Assembly (NCBI GenBank): GCA_934120675.1
Contig: CAKOUU010000004.1
Span: 1-64,000 of the forward strand
DNA: 64,000 nucleotides
Direction: 5' to 3'
Origin: an uncultured Clostridia bacterium
Lineage (GTDB): Bacteria; Bacillota; Clostridia; TANB77; CAG-508
The notes below the pieces were generated by a model. It worked only from the letters and a program-made list of their open reading frames with translations, had not been told where the DNA came from and did no database searches. Below, one piece after another: positions 54,769 through 63,124 of this stretch. A program made the translations under genes and the position numbers. Numbering within the stretch: position 1 is the stretch's first letter; every line of letters starts with the position of its first letter.

Positions 54769-57373
54769 ATTTCATTTTTTCTTTTATTCTAACCAAAGTA
54801 TTCAAAGCATCAATTGGTGTCAACTCATTCAAATTAACCTTATCTATCTCGTGAGCAATTTCTGCCAACTTATAATTAAACATATCAAATTGTCCCTCGA
54901 CAGCCTTCTTACTTTCCTGTTTTTTACCAGTTAAGATATTCTTTTTTTCTAAACCTCTTAAAATTTCATCAGCCTTTTGTGTTACAGCCTTTGGCACACC
55001 TGCTAAACGCGCAACATGGATTCCATAACTTTCGTCTGTTCCACCTGGTATAATTTTTCTTAAAAAGATAATATCTTCTCCTTTTTCTTTAACTGCAATG
55101 TTGTAATTTTTTACACCTTCTAGTTTTTCTTCTAGTTCTGTTAATTCGTGATAATGTGTCGCAAATAATGTTTTTGCTCCACATTTTTCTTTATCTGCAA
55201 TGTATTCTGCAACAGCCCAAGCAATTGAAAGTCCGTCATATGTTGATGTTCCTCTTCCTATTTCGTCTAATATTACTAAACTATTTGATGTTGCTTCTTT
55301 AAGAATTGTTGCAACTTCCATCATTTCTACCATAAATGTACTTTGTCCCATACTTAAGTCGTCTGATGCTCCAACCCTTGTAAAGATTTTGTCTACAACA
55401 CCTATATGTGCTTCTGATGCTGGTACAAATGAGCCTACTTGTGCCATTAATGTAATTAATGCAACCTGTCTCATATATGTTGATTTACCAGCCATGTTAG
55501 GTCCTGTTATAATTGATAATCTATTTTCTTTTTTATCAAGATATGTATCATTTTCAACAAATACACCTGTTCCAAGCATTTTATCTATTACAGGATGTCT
55601 TCCTCCTTTAATATCTAAAATTCCTGAATCATCTACTTCTGGCATACAATAATTCAAATCTTCTGCAACTGTTGCAAATGATGTAAGTACATCTAATATT
55701 GATACAATATTTGCTGATTTTTGTAGTCTTTTTACATTTTTAGCAATTTCGTCTCTTATTTGTACAAAAGCATTATATTCTAAGTTTACCACTTTTTCTT
55801 CTGCTCCAAGTATTTGATTTTCTAGTTTTTTCAAATCTTCTGTTATAAATCTTTCTGCATTTGTTAATGTTTGTTTTCTAACAAATCTTTCAGGCACTTG
55901 ATCTAAATATGATTTTGTAACTTCTATAAAATATCCAAATACTTTATTAAATCCAACTTTTAAATTTTTAATTCCCGTTTTTTCTCTTTCTTCTGCCTCT
56001 AATTGAATTATCCAATTTTTGCCCTCTGTTGTAGCAGTCTTTAACTTGTCTATTTCTTCATCATATCCAAGTTTGATAATTCCACCGTCTTTTACTGTCA
56101 TTGGTGGGTCTTCTACTATTGATTTATCAACAAGTTCATAGATGTCTTGTAATTCATCTAAGTTTTCATATAAATCTTTAAGCATAGGAGAATTTACATT
56201 TGATAACACTTTTTTCAAATCCGGCAATTTTGATAATGAATTTTTCAATGTTATCATATCTCTTGCATTTGCATTACCATAAGCCATTTTACCTGCAAGA
56301 CGTTCAATGTCATATACTTTTTTAAGATTTTCTACAACATCTCCTCTTAAAATAACATCATCTTTTAATTCTTTTACAGACTCAAGTCTTCTATTAATTT
56401 CTGTTGTATCTATAAGCGGGTCATTAAGCCATCTCCTTAAAGCTCTTCCACCCATTGAAGTTGACGTTTTATCAAGCACCCATAAAAGTGTTCCCTTTTT
56501 AGATTTATCTCTCATTTTTTCAGTTATTTCAAGGTTTCTTCTTGCATTGATATCAAGTGACATATATTTTGAAATATTATAAACTGTTATCTTGTTGATG
56601 TGGTCAAGTGTAGTCATTTGAGTTTGTTCAATATATTCAATTAACGCATTTATTGAACAAACTGCCAATGTTTTATCTGCAATGTTTTCTATTTCTTTTT
56701 GATTACTATCAACAAAATTAAATCTATATCTTATTTTTTCCACATCATCTGTAAAAAATTTATCATTAAATCTTGTAATATATGAGTCAAATCTTTCTTT
56801 TATCTTGTCCATTTCTTCTTGGCAATTTGACATCATACTATTTATTACAAGTTCTGATGGCATATATCTTGCAATTTCGTCTAGAACTAATGGGAAGTTT
56901 TGGTTGTCCTTTATTTCTGCAGAATAAAATTCACCTGTTGAAATGTCACATACACTAATTCCAAAATAAATTCCAGATTTAAAAATTGACATTATAAAAT
57001 TATTTTTTCTTTCTTCTAGCATATTACTATCAACTACAGTTCCGGGTGTTACAACTCTTATAACACCTCTTTTTACTATTCCTTTTGCAGTTTTTGGGTC
57101 TTCTAATTGTTCGCATATTGCAACTTTGTAGCCTTTTGCAATTAATCTTGATATGTATATTTCTGCTGCATGATGTGGAATACCACACATTGGTGCTCTT
57201 TCTTCTTGTCCACAGTCTTTTCCTGTTAATGTTAATTCTAATTCTCTTGATGCTGTTACTGCATCGTCAAAGAACATTTCATAAAAGTCTCCTAGTCTAT
57301 AAAATAGGATGCAGTCTTTGTATTGTTCTTTTGTTTCAAGATATCTTTGCATCATTGGTGAAAATTCTGCCAT
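54767..57373 (-). CDS. mutS: DNA mismatch repair protein MutS
   Basis: 868 residues from the ATG at 57371-57373 with GGGAG 7 bases upstream; a 14-residue upstream stretch is not needed. The mismatch-binding N-terminus (FSPMMQRYLETKEQYKDCIL; FYRLGDFYEMF, with the Phe-x-Glu), the connector and clamp, and the ATPase (TGPNMAGKSTYMRQ; LDEIGRGTSTYDGLSIAWA; ATHYHEL) are complete. The C-terminal region ends in the usual dimer helices. MutL is not adjacent. Confidence 0.98.
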   Translation of the reverse strand: MAEFSPMMQRYLETKEQYKDCILFYRLGDFYEMFFDDAVTASRELELTLTGKDCGQEERAPMCGIPHHAAEIYISRLIAKGYKVAICEQLEDPKTAKGIVKRGVIRVVTPGTVVDSNMLEERKNNFIMSIFKSGIYFGISVCDISTGEFYSAEIKDNQNFPLVLDEIARYMPSELVINSMMSNCQEEMDKIKERFDSYITRFNDKFFTDDVEKIRYRFNFVDSNQKEIENIADKTLAVCSINALIEYIEQTQMTTLDHINKITVYNISKYMSLDINARRNLEITEKMRDKSKKGTLLWVLDKTSTSMGGRALRRWLNDPLIDTTEINRRLESVKELKDDVILRGDVVENLKKVYDIERLAGKMAYGNANARDMITLKNSLSKLPDLKKVLSNVNSPMLKDLYENLDELQDIYELVDKSIVEDPPMTVKDGGIIKLGYDEEIDKLKTATTEGKNWIIQLEAEEREKTGIKNLKVGFNKVFGYFIEVTKSYLDQVPERFVRKQTLTNAERFITEDLKKLENQILGAEEKVVNLEYNAFVQIRDEIAKNVKRLQKSANIVSILDVLTSFATVAEDLNYCMPEVDDSGILDIKGGRHPVIDKMLGTGVFVENDTYLDKKENRLSIITGPNMAGKSTYMRQVALITLMAQVGSFVPASEAHIGVVDKIFTRVGASDDLSMGQSTFMVEMMEVATILKEATSNSLVILDEIGRGTSTYDGLSIAWAVAEYIADKEKCGAKTLFATHYHELTELEEKLEGVKNYNIAVKEKGEDIIFLRKIIPGGTDESYGIHVARLAGVPKAVTQKADEILRGLEKKNILTGKKQESKKAVEGQFDMFNYKLAEIAHEIDKVNLNELTPIDALNTLVRIKEKMK

Positions 57374-57400
57374 ATTTATTACTCCCTTTCTTATTTTTTC

Positions 57401-57428
57401 TGTCAAAAAGGGCATCCCCTTTTTGACA
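57401..57428. repeat. Perfect 12-bp inverted repeat upstream of mutS
   Basis: TGTCAAAAAGGG and CCCTTTTTGACA around CATC, directly after the stop at 57429 and 28 bases before the mutS ATG. It could attenuate read-through into mutS; there is no clear T run. Confidence 0.7.
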
Positions 57429-58214
57429 TTATCTTTCTTTATTTAATTCCTTATAATTTTCTATTTGTCTCATTTTTCCTTCTTTTAATTCTTGTATTTC
57501 TTTTTTTGATATTTCATCATCTTCAAATAGTGCCTTACTTTTAAGTTCTCTTATTAACTCCTTTTGAAATGTTACATATACTTTATCTGTTAAATGTGGA
57601 AAATTATAAATTCTTCCTAAATCCTCTATATATTCTAAGTCAGAAATACGTTCAATTTCTTTAAATTTTGTCAATTCCATATATTGTTCTTTTGGCATTA
57701 TTATATTTTTGGTATAATCTATTATATAAAGCTTATTTTTAACTTTATACTCTAATATAGAATGTAAAGCTTTTATATCCGCTATCACTTCATATCCTGT
57801 AACTATATTCGATTCTGGTACTCCAAAAGATAATTCAAGAGTTCTTGTGTGACATTTGTGGTGCCTTTTATCTGTTTTAAGTTCTTTTTTAAATTTTTCA
57901 ATATCAGTAATATCAGATAATTCATTGAATGTATATATTTTTCCTTTTATTTCATATTCATATTGTTTTGTTTCTTTGTTATATTTAATATTTGAATAAT
58001 TTATGCCATATTGTTCATCAAATGTCTTTTTTACTAAATCTATAAATAATTCCTTTTGCTCTGTTAATGTATATACATCAATTAGTTCTATTATCAAACT
58101 TGTTTTCTCGTCTGCTATCTTTTCTTTTTTTATATTATAAAAATCTGGAAATAACATATCATATGTATTTTTATTTATTCCATTTTTATAATATTTAGAA
58201 TTTTTATTAACCAT
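57429..58214 (-). CDS. Soluble protein of unknown function between miaB and mutS
   Basis: 261 residues; charged, helix-rich and without membrane segments. Features: an N-terminal polar region, a beta stretch (YNKETKQYEYEIKGKIYTF), KRHHKCHTRTLELSFGV (about residue 117), and a Glu/Lys-rich coiled C-terminus. It overlaps the miaB end by 8 bases, so it is co-expressed with it. No family recognised. Confidence 0.65.
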   Translation of the reverse strand: MVNKNSKYYKNGINKNTYDMLFPDFYNIKKEKIADEKTSLIIELIDVYTLTEQKELFIDLVKKTFDEQYGINYSNIKYNKETKQYEYEIKGKIYTFNELSDITDIEKFKKELKTDKRHHKCHTRTLELSFGVPESNIVTGYEVIADIKALHSILEYKVKNKLYIIDYTKNIIMPKEQYMELTKFKEIERISDLEYIEDLGRIYNFPHLTDKVYVTFQKELIRELKSKALFEDDEISKKEIQELKEGKMRQIENYKELNKER

Positions 58215-59625
58215 TTATCTCACCTTTCAAATACCACATATGTTCAGAAACTATTTTAAGTTCAACCATATTTCCAATCAAGTTTTTATCACCTTCAAAA
58301 ATAACAACTTTGTTGCTATCAGTTCTACCAGTAAGCATATCAGCATTATTTTTACTAGTACCTTCAACTAAAACTTTTTGTGTAGTTCCAACATATTTTT
58401 GATTATTTTCTGCAATTTGGCTTTCAACTAAGGCTTTTAATTTATTAAATCTTATATGTTTTTGTTCTTCTGGAACTTGATTTTCCATTCTATTACCAGG
58501 TGTTCCAACTCTTCTTGAATAAATAAACATATACACTTGCTCGAATTTTACTTTTTCTACCACATCTAGTGTGTCTTCAAACTCTTCATCTGTTTCACCT
58601 GGAAAACCTACAATTATATCTGTTGATAATGTTAAGTTTGGAATTCCTGCTTTCATTTTTTCTACCAAGTTTAAATATTGTTCCTTAGTATATTTTCTGT
58701 TCATTTCTTTTAATACTTTTGTATTTCCAGACTGTAGTGGCAAGTGTACTAATTTGCATACTTTATCACATTCTGCAATTGCTTTTATAACATCATCTGT
58801 AAAATCCTTTGGATGTGGTGATACAAATCTGATTCTTTCTATTCCTTCTATTTTGTTTACTGCTCTTAGTAATGTTGCAAATGAATTTACTCCTTCATAT
58901 TCTTCAAATTCTATGCCTTTTTCTCTTTCTACTCTTAAATATGAATTTACATTTTGACCTAAAAGTGTAATTTCTTTATATCCTTGTTTTGCAAGTTCCC
59001 TTACTTCTTCAATTATTGCTCTGGGTTCTCTACTTCTTTCTCTTCCACGAACATATGGAACTATACAATAACTACAAAAGTTATTACATCCATTCATTAT
59101 TGTTACAGAGGCTTTTATTCTACTATCTCTTTTTATTGGTAATCCTTCATATACTTTTCCATCTATGTCTAGTATATCTTCTAGTTTGGTTTTATTTTCT
59201 ATGACTTCATATAAATCTTGTGGAAATTTATGTAGCGTGTGTGTTCCAAATATTATGTCAGTATATGGATAGCTTTCTTTTATTTTGTCTGTAATGTGTT
59301 TTTCTTGCATCATGCATCCACCAATTGCTATAATTGTTCCACGTTCTTCTTTTATTTTTTTAAGTTCTCCTAATTTTCCAAATAATTTATCTTCTGCATT
59401 TTCTCTTACACAACATGTGTTAAACAATGCTAGGTCTGCTTCTTTTTGATTTTCTGTTTTTGTATAACCCATTTCTTCTAACATTCCACATAATTTTTCT
59501 GAGTCATTTTCATTTAATTGACATCCCATTGTTAGTATACTATATTTTAGGTTTTTATTTTCATTTATTTTCTTTACTTTTTCTATATATTCTTTTTGTA
59601 AATTTATTTCGTTTTCTGTTTTCAT
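58207..59625 (-). CDS. miaB: tRNA-2-methylthio-N6-dimethylallyladenosine synthase MiaB
   Basis: 472 residues. MiaB methylthiolates i6A37 of tRNAs. The UPF0004 domain (SILTMGCQLNENDSEKLCGM; TCCVRENAEDKLFG), the radical-SAM cluster motif NGCNNFCSYCIVPYVRGRER (about residues 179-198) and a C-terminal TRAM domain (KVLVEGTSKNNADMLTGRTD) are complete. The N-terminal ~25 residues are an added charged segment common in Clostridia. Confidence 0.96.
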   Translation of the reverse strand: MKTENEINLQKEYIEKVKKINENKNLKYSILTMGCQLNENDSEKLCGMLEEMGYTKTENQKEADLALFNTCCVRENAEDKLFGKLGELKKIKEERGTIIAIGGCMMQEKHITDKIKESYPYTDIIFGTHTLHKFPQDLYEVIENKTKLEDILDIDGKVYEGLPIKRDSRIKASVTIMNGCNNFCSYCIVPYVRGRERSREPRAIIEEVRELAKQGYKEITLLGQNVNSYLRVEREKGIEFEEYEGVNSFATLLRAVNKIEGIERIRFVSPHPKDFTDDVIKAIAECDKVCKLVHLPLQSGNTKVLKEMNRKYTKEQYLNLVEKMKAGIPNLTLSTDIIVGFPGETDEEFEDTLDVVEKVKFEQVYMFIYSRRVGTPGNRMENQVPEEQKHIRFNKLKALVESQIAENNQKYVGTTQKVLVEGTSKNNADMLTGRTDSNKVVIFEGDKNLIGNMVELKIVSEHMWYLKGEING

Positions 59626-59759
59626 TTTTTATCATTTTCCTTCCTTAAGTTATATTTTTAATTCTATTTCATTATTTTATTAACTTGCTATATTTTATTA
59701 TATTTTGTCGCTTTTTGCAAGGTTTTTAGAAATGTTTATGTAACGTTTCTCTTCTATTA

Positions 59760-60232
59760 TTACAATTCACAACTCCAAAAAATTTTGTATGCAAGTTGTC
59801 CCCCTTAAGGGTTATATATATTTTATATTGTATTCGTTTGATTGAAGTGAAAAATAGAAAATCTTAAATAAAAAACTGAGGAATGCTCACGACAAAAATG
59901 TATATATGTATATGATTTGAAACATTTTCTCGGTTCAATACGCAACATAAGAATTTCTAAAATAAATTGATGGATAATTCCACTTAGTCCTCGCTTCGCT
60001 CGACGTGAACGCTTTCCATAAATTTATTTAAGAAATTCTAATATTGCTCTAATCACATTCGAAAAGTTTAAAATCATATACATATATACATTTTTGACCT
60101 GAGTGAGAGAGGCTCAGTTTGATATTTTAGATTTTCTTTTTAAACGTAATGAACAGGATACAATATCAAATATATATAACCCTTAAGGGGGGCAACTTGC
60201 ACACAAAAATTTTCTTAGACTGTGAATTGTAA
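59760..60232. repeat. Long fold-back element C (473 bases)
   Basis: Arms of about 235 bases are imperfect complements over their whole length. The ends are TTACAATTCACA / TGTGAATTGTAA. Inner blocks include CCCTTAAGGGTTATATATAT, AAAATGTATATATGTATATG and AATTTCTTAAATAAATT-like stretches. The inner ~185 bases (about 59900-60085) are homologous, in reverse complement, to element A at 9625-9804, and the arm changes between A and C keep the pairing. The central loop carries the CCTCGCTTCGCTCGACGTGA segment. Confidence 0.9.
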
Positions 60233-60261
60233 CCTTGTATTTTGTTAAAGTTCAATAAGAA

Positions 60262-60293
60262 AAAGAGAATCTTCATTTTTGAAAATTCTCTTT
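60262..60293 (-). terminator. Terminator of the DUF308 gene
   Basis: AAAGAGAATCTTC pairs with G-AAAATTCTCTTT-type arm around ATTTTT; T-rich on the minus strand, shortly after the stop at 60305. Confidence 0.75.
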
Positions 60294-60304
60294 CTAATTT
60301 TAAA

Positions 60305-60841
60305 TTAATCTTTCATATAATTATCTATTTTCTTCATAAATATTATTCTATCGATAATATCTAATATACCATAGATTACTATTATAATTCCCATTGTTGT
60401 AAGCACTATATCTTTATTGATTAAGATTATAATACCTGCAAGCATCATAAGTAATGAAAATAATACTGATGCTGTCCAATATGGTGATTTAACTTGTTTC
60501 CATACTAAAGCAGTTTGGAAATCCATAACTCCAGCCGCAATTATCCATATTCCTAATATAATTCTGAATAATGATAAAATTGCATCTGATGCAAATATTA
60601 CTATAACACCAAAAATTACAGAAATTAATGCAATTGTTAATAAATAATCTTCTTTTGTTTCTGAAGTATAATATTCTACTAATTTTAGGACTCCCATTGC
60701 AATAAATACTATTCCAAGTATTATTGAAATTGCACCTAAAGTTTCATTTGGTTTTGCTATAAGTAGTGCTCCAAATAGTACAAATATTAGTGAAATAACT
60801 ATGTCTGTCCAACTTGATCTTTTCAAAAACTTTTCAACCAT
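60305..60841 (-). CDS. DUF308 (HdeD-family) membrane protein
   Basis: 178 residues from the ATG at 60839-60841 with GAGGGAG 5 bases upstream; the open frame extends 32 codons further without a site. Six helices arranged as three DUF308 repeats, for example LIFVLFGALLIAKPNETLGA, LISVIFGVIVIFASDAILSL and LLMMLAGIIILINKDIVLTT. HdeD-type proteins act in envelope stress; the exact role is unknown. Confidence 0.88.
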   Translation of the reverse strand: MVEKFLKRSSWTDIVISLIFVLFGALLIAKPNETLGAISIILGIVFIAMGVLKLVEYYTSETKEDYLLTIALISVIFGVIVIFASDAILSLFRIILGIWIIAAGVMDFQTALVWKQVKSPYWTASVLFSLLMMLAGIIILINKDIVLTTMGIIIVIYGILDIIDRIIFMKKIDNYMKD

Positions 60842-60935
60842 GGCTACTCCCTCACTTTCTTTTGTATTTTCATACATAATATCACAATAGTAAAAAAAAG
60901 TACACATATTTCGAAAAAATTTTACAAAAAAATAC

Positions 60936-60963
60936 AAAAAAAAAATAGCACTATAATGTGCTA
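60936..60963 (-). terminator. Terminator of rpmF
   Basis: TAGCAC (60946-60951) and GTGCTA (60958-60963), followed on the minus strand by ten T, 10 bases after the rpmF stop. Confidence 0.9.
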
Positions 60964-60972
60964 CTAAAATAC

Positions 60973-61164
60973 TTATGCATTTTCAGTTTCTTTTTTTGTT
61001 ACTACTTGTTTTCCATCATAGTATCCACAGTTTGAGCAAACTCTATGTGGCATTACAGGTTCTTTACAATTTGGGCAAGTAGCAAATTTTGGTTCTTCTT
61101 TTTTCCATGTTGATCTTTTTGAATGTGTTCTTGCTTTTGACCATCTTCTTTTTGGTTGTGCCAT
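60973..61164 (-). CDS. rpmF: 50S ribosomal protein L32
   Basis: 63 residues, ATG with AAGGGGGG 5 bases upstream. MAQPKRRWSKARTHSKRSTW, then zinc knuckles CPNCKEPVMPHRVCSNCGYY. Strong promoter and terminator make a single-gene unit. Other clostridia often keep rpmF beside a DUF177 gene; here CarD precedes it. Confidence 0.97.
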   Translation of the reverse strand: MAQPKRRWSKARTHSKRSTWKKEEPKFATCPNCKEPVMPHRVCSNCGYYDGKQVVTKKETENA

Positions 61165-61237
61165 TTCTATTCCCCCCTTGCTAAAAGATATATATTTTAT
61201 ATCTGTTTGAAATTTTTATCATTTTTTGCACTATAAA

Positions 61238-61266
61238 ATTATACAAGTAATTTTTGTATTTGTCAA
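61238..61266 (-). promoter_or_regulatory. SigA-type promoter of rpmF
   Basis: TTGACA (61261-61266) and TATAAT (61238-61243) on the minus strand, both consensus, spacer 17, abutting the carD stop. Confidence 0.88.
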
Positions 61267-61830
61267 CTAGTTTGTTGAAGTATTTCCATCAAATGGTATA
61301 AATTTATTTACAATGCTTTGTTGTTCTACACCTTCAGCTCTAAATGTCATAAATGATGTATTGATTTTATTTTCTATTTCTTCTTCTATAACATCTTGAG
61401 TTGCATGTTCTGCTAAAACTAATTCGCTAACTAATATTTGTTTTGCATTATTAAGCATCTTTTTTTCTCCTGTTGAAAGGCCTTTTTCTTTTTGTTTAAA
61501 GCTTAAATTTCTAACAACATCTGCAACTTCATATATATCTCCACTCTTCATTTTGTCCATATTGTCTCTATATCTCTTGTTCCAATTTTTTTCCATTTCT
61601 GTTTCGTCTTGACTAAGTACTGTAAAAACTTTTTCTGCTGATTGTTTATCTATAATATTTCTTACACCTACTTCTTCTGCCTTTGCAATTGGTATCATAA
61701 CCTTAACTTCACTTGGCATTTTTAGTATGTAATAAGATTGTTTCTCTCCTAAAATATCTTTTTCCTCTATTGAATCTATTGTCCCTGCTCCGTGCATTGG
61801 GTAAACTATCTTGTCTCCTACATTAAACAT
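61267..61830 (-). CDS. carD: CarD-family RNA polymerase regulator
   Basis: 187 residues from the ATG at 61828-61830 with AAAGGAG 8 bases upstream; a TTG four codons earlier is possible. N-terminal Tudor-like RID (FNVGDKIVYPMHGAGTIDSI, binds RNAP beta) and C-terminal helices with the Trp near NWNKRYRDNMDKMKSGD. CarD stabilises open promoter complexes at ribosomal genes. Its place next to rpmF fits that role. Confidence 0.92.
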   Translation of the reverse strand: MFNVGDKIVYPMHGAGTIDSIEEKDILGEKQSYYILKMPSEVKVMIPIAKAEEVGVRNIIDKQSAEKVFTVLSQDETEMEKNWNKRYRDNMDKMKSGDIYEVADVVRNLSFKQKEKGLSTGEKKMLNNAKQILVSELVLAEHATQDVIEEEIENKINTSFMTFRAEGVEQQSIVNKFIPFDGNTSTN

Positions 61831-62015
61831 GTAAGTCAACTCCTTTCAATTTTGTTTATATTCTTTTTGTTTATATCCAAAGACAAAATTCAAAATGCTT
61901 AACTTTATTTTTATCTCTAATATAAATTTTTCAGCAAAAAAATATTATAAAGTTATGTCTATATGAAATAACTTTATTGGATTTTTTAACCATATTTATT
62001 ATACAACAAAAAAAC

Positions 62016-62046
62016 AAAAAAGTCAAAGCTTTTATTTTGACTTTTT
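62016..62046 (-). terminator. Terminator of the transketolase gene
   Basis: AAAAGTCAAA and TTTTGACTTTT arms around GCTTTTA, followed on the minus strand by a T-rich tract; about 85 bases after the stop. Confidence 0.75.
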
Positions 62047-62131
62047 ATGTTATTTTGTGTTCTTTTGCTACAGCTTCTAAGGTATTATTTTTTTATAATT
62101 TTATTTTCATTTTTTTAACCTGACCCAATGT

Positions 62132-62956
62132 TTAATTTTCTAGTTCTTTCAATGCTTGCATATATTGTTCTTCATTTGGTGCTTTTCCATGCCATTCAAC
62201 TTTATTTTCCATAAAAGAGATTCCTTTTCCTTTTACAGTTTTTACAATTATACAAACCGGCTTACCTTTTACATTTCTAGCAACATCAAATGCATCTATT
62301 ATTTCCTGATAATTATGTCCGTCAATATTTATTACCTGGAATCCAAAACTTTTAAATTTTTCATCAATTGGATATGAACTCATTACTTCTTCAATAGTAC
62401 CATCAATTTGTAAATTATTATTATCAACAATTACACACAAATTATCTAATTTATATTTATTTGATGCCATTGCAGCTTCCCAAACTTGTCCTTCTTCTAT
62501 TTCACCATCACCCATAATGCAATACACTCTATAATCTTTTTTATCTAATTTTCCAGCAATAGCCATTCCATTTGCAGCAGATAATCCTTGTCCTAGAGAA
62601 CCTGTTGTCATGTCAACGCCTGGTATTTTTTTCATATCTGGATGTCCTTGTAATCTGCTATCAATGTGTCTTAGTGTTTTTAATTCTTCTATATTAAAAT
62701 ATCCTCTGTTTGCTAATGTTGAATATAATGCTGGTGCGCAATGTCCTTTTGATAAAACAAGTCTGTCTCTATTTTCATCTTTTGGATTTTTTGGATCAAT
62801 ATTCATTTCATAAAAATATAACACTGCCATTATATCTGCAATTGATAATGAACCTCCCGGATGTCCAGATTTTCCACTATATACTGCTTCAATTATTCCT
62901 TTTCTAATGTCTTTTGCAATTTCTTTTAATTTTATAATATCACTTATTTTCTCCAT
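62132..62956 (-). CDS. Transketolase, N-terminal subunit
   Basis: 274 residues, the usual size for the separately encoded ThDP-binding half. GKSGHPGGSLSIADIMAVLY (residues 28-47), LSKGHCAPALYSTLANRGYF, GSLGQGLSAANGMAIAGKL and the ThDP signature GDGEIEEGQVWEAAMAS ... VDNNNLQIDG are complete. The C-terminal half is normally the next gene; here the next 290 bases hold only a terminator and no tktB-like frame, so the partner is elsewhere or lost. Start: ATG with TAGGAGAG upstream. Confidence 0.93.
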   Translation of the reverse strand: MEKISDIIKLKEIAKDIRKGIIEAVYSGKSGHPGGSLSIADIMAVLYFYEMNIDPKNPKDENRDRLVLSKGHCAPALYSTLANRGYFNIEELKTLRHIDSRLQGHPDMKKIPGVDMTTGSLGQGLSAANGMAIAGKLDKKDYRVYCIMGDGEIEEGQVWEAAMASNKYKLDNLCVIVDNNNLQIDGTIEEVMSSYPIDEKFKSFGFQVINIDGHNYQEIIDAFDVARNVKGKPVCIIVKTVKGKGISFMENKVEWHGKAPNEEQYMQALKELEN

Positions 62957-62995
62957 ATGTACTCTCCTAACTTTTTATTATCATTCGTTATGCTT

Positions 62996-63024
62996 ATTAT
63001 ATAATTAATATGCATTTTATTCAA
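62996..63024 (-). promoter_or_regulatory. SigA-type promoter of the transketolase gene
   Basis: TTGAAT (63019-63024) and TATAAT (62996-63001) on the minus strand, spacer 17. Confidence 0.8.
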
Positions 63025-63124
63025 CCTTTTTAATATAATTTATGATATAATAACAACATAGTGTTGCATTAACATATTTAAAAAAATGCTAACTATAGCA
63101 ACATATTAGAAAGGTGTGATATAT

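Larger units (their letters stand above)
59626..60304. other. 680-base intergenic region filled by fold-back element C
   Basis: No open frame with a ribosome binding site. The region contains the 473-base near-palindrome at 59760-60232 and the terminator at 60262-60293. Confidence 0.7.
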
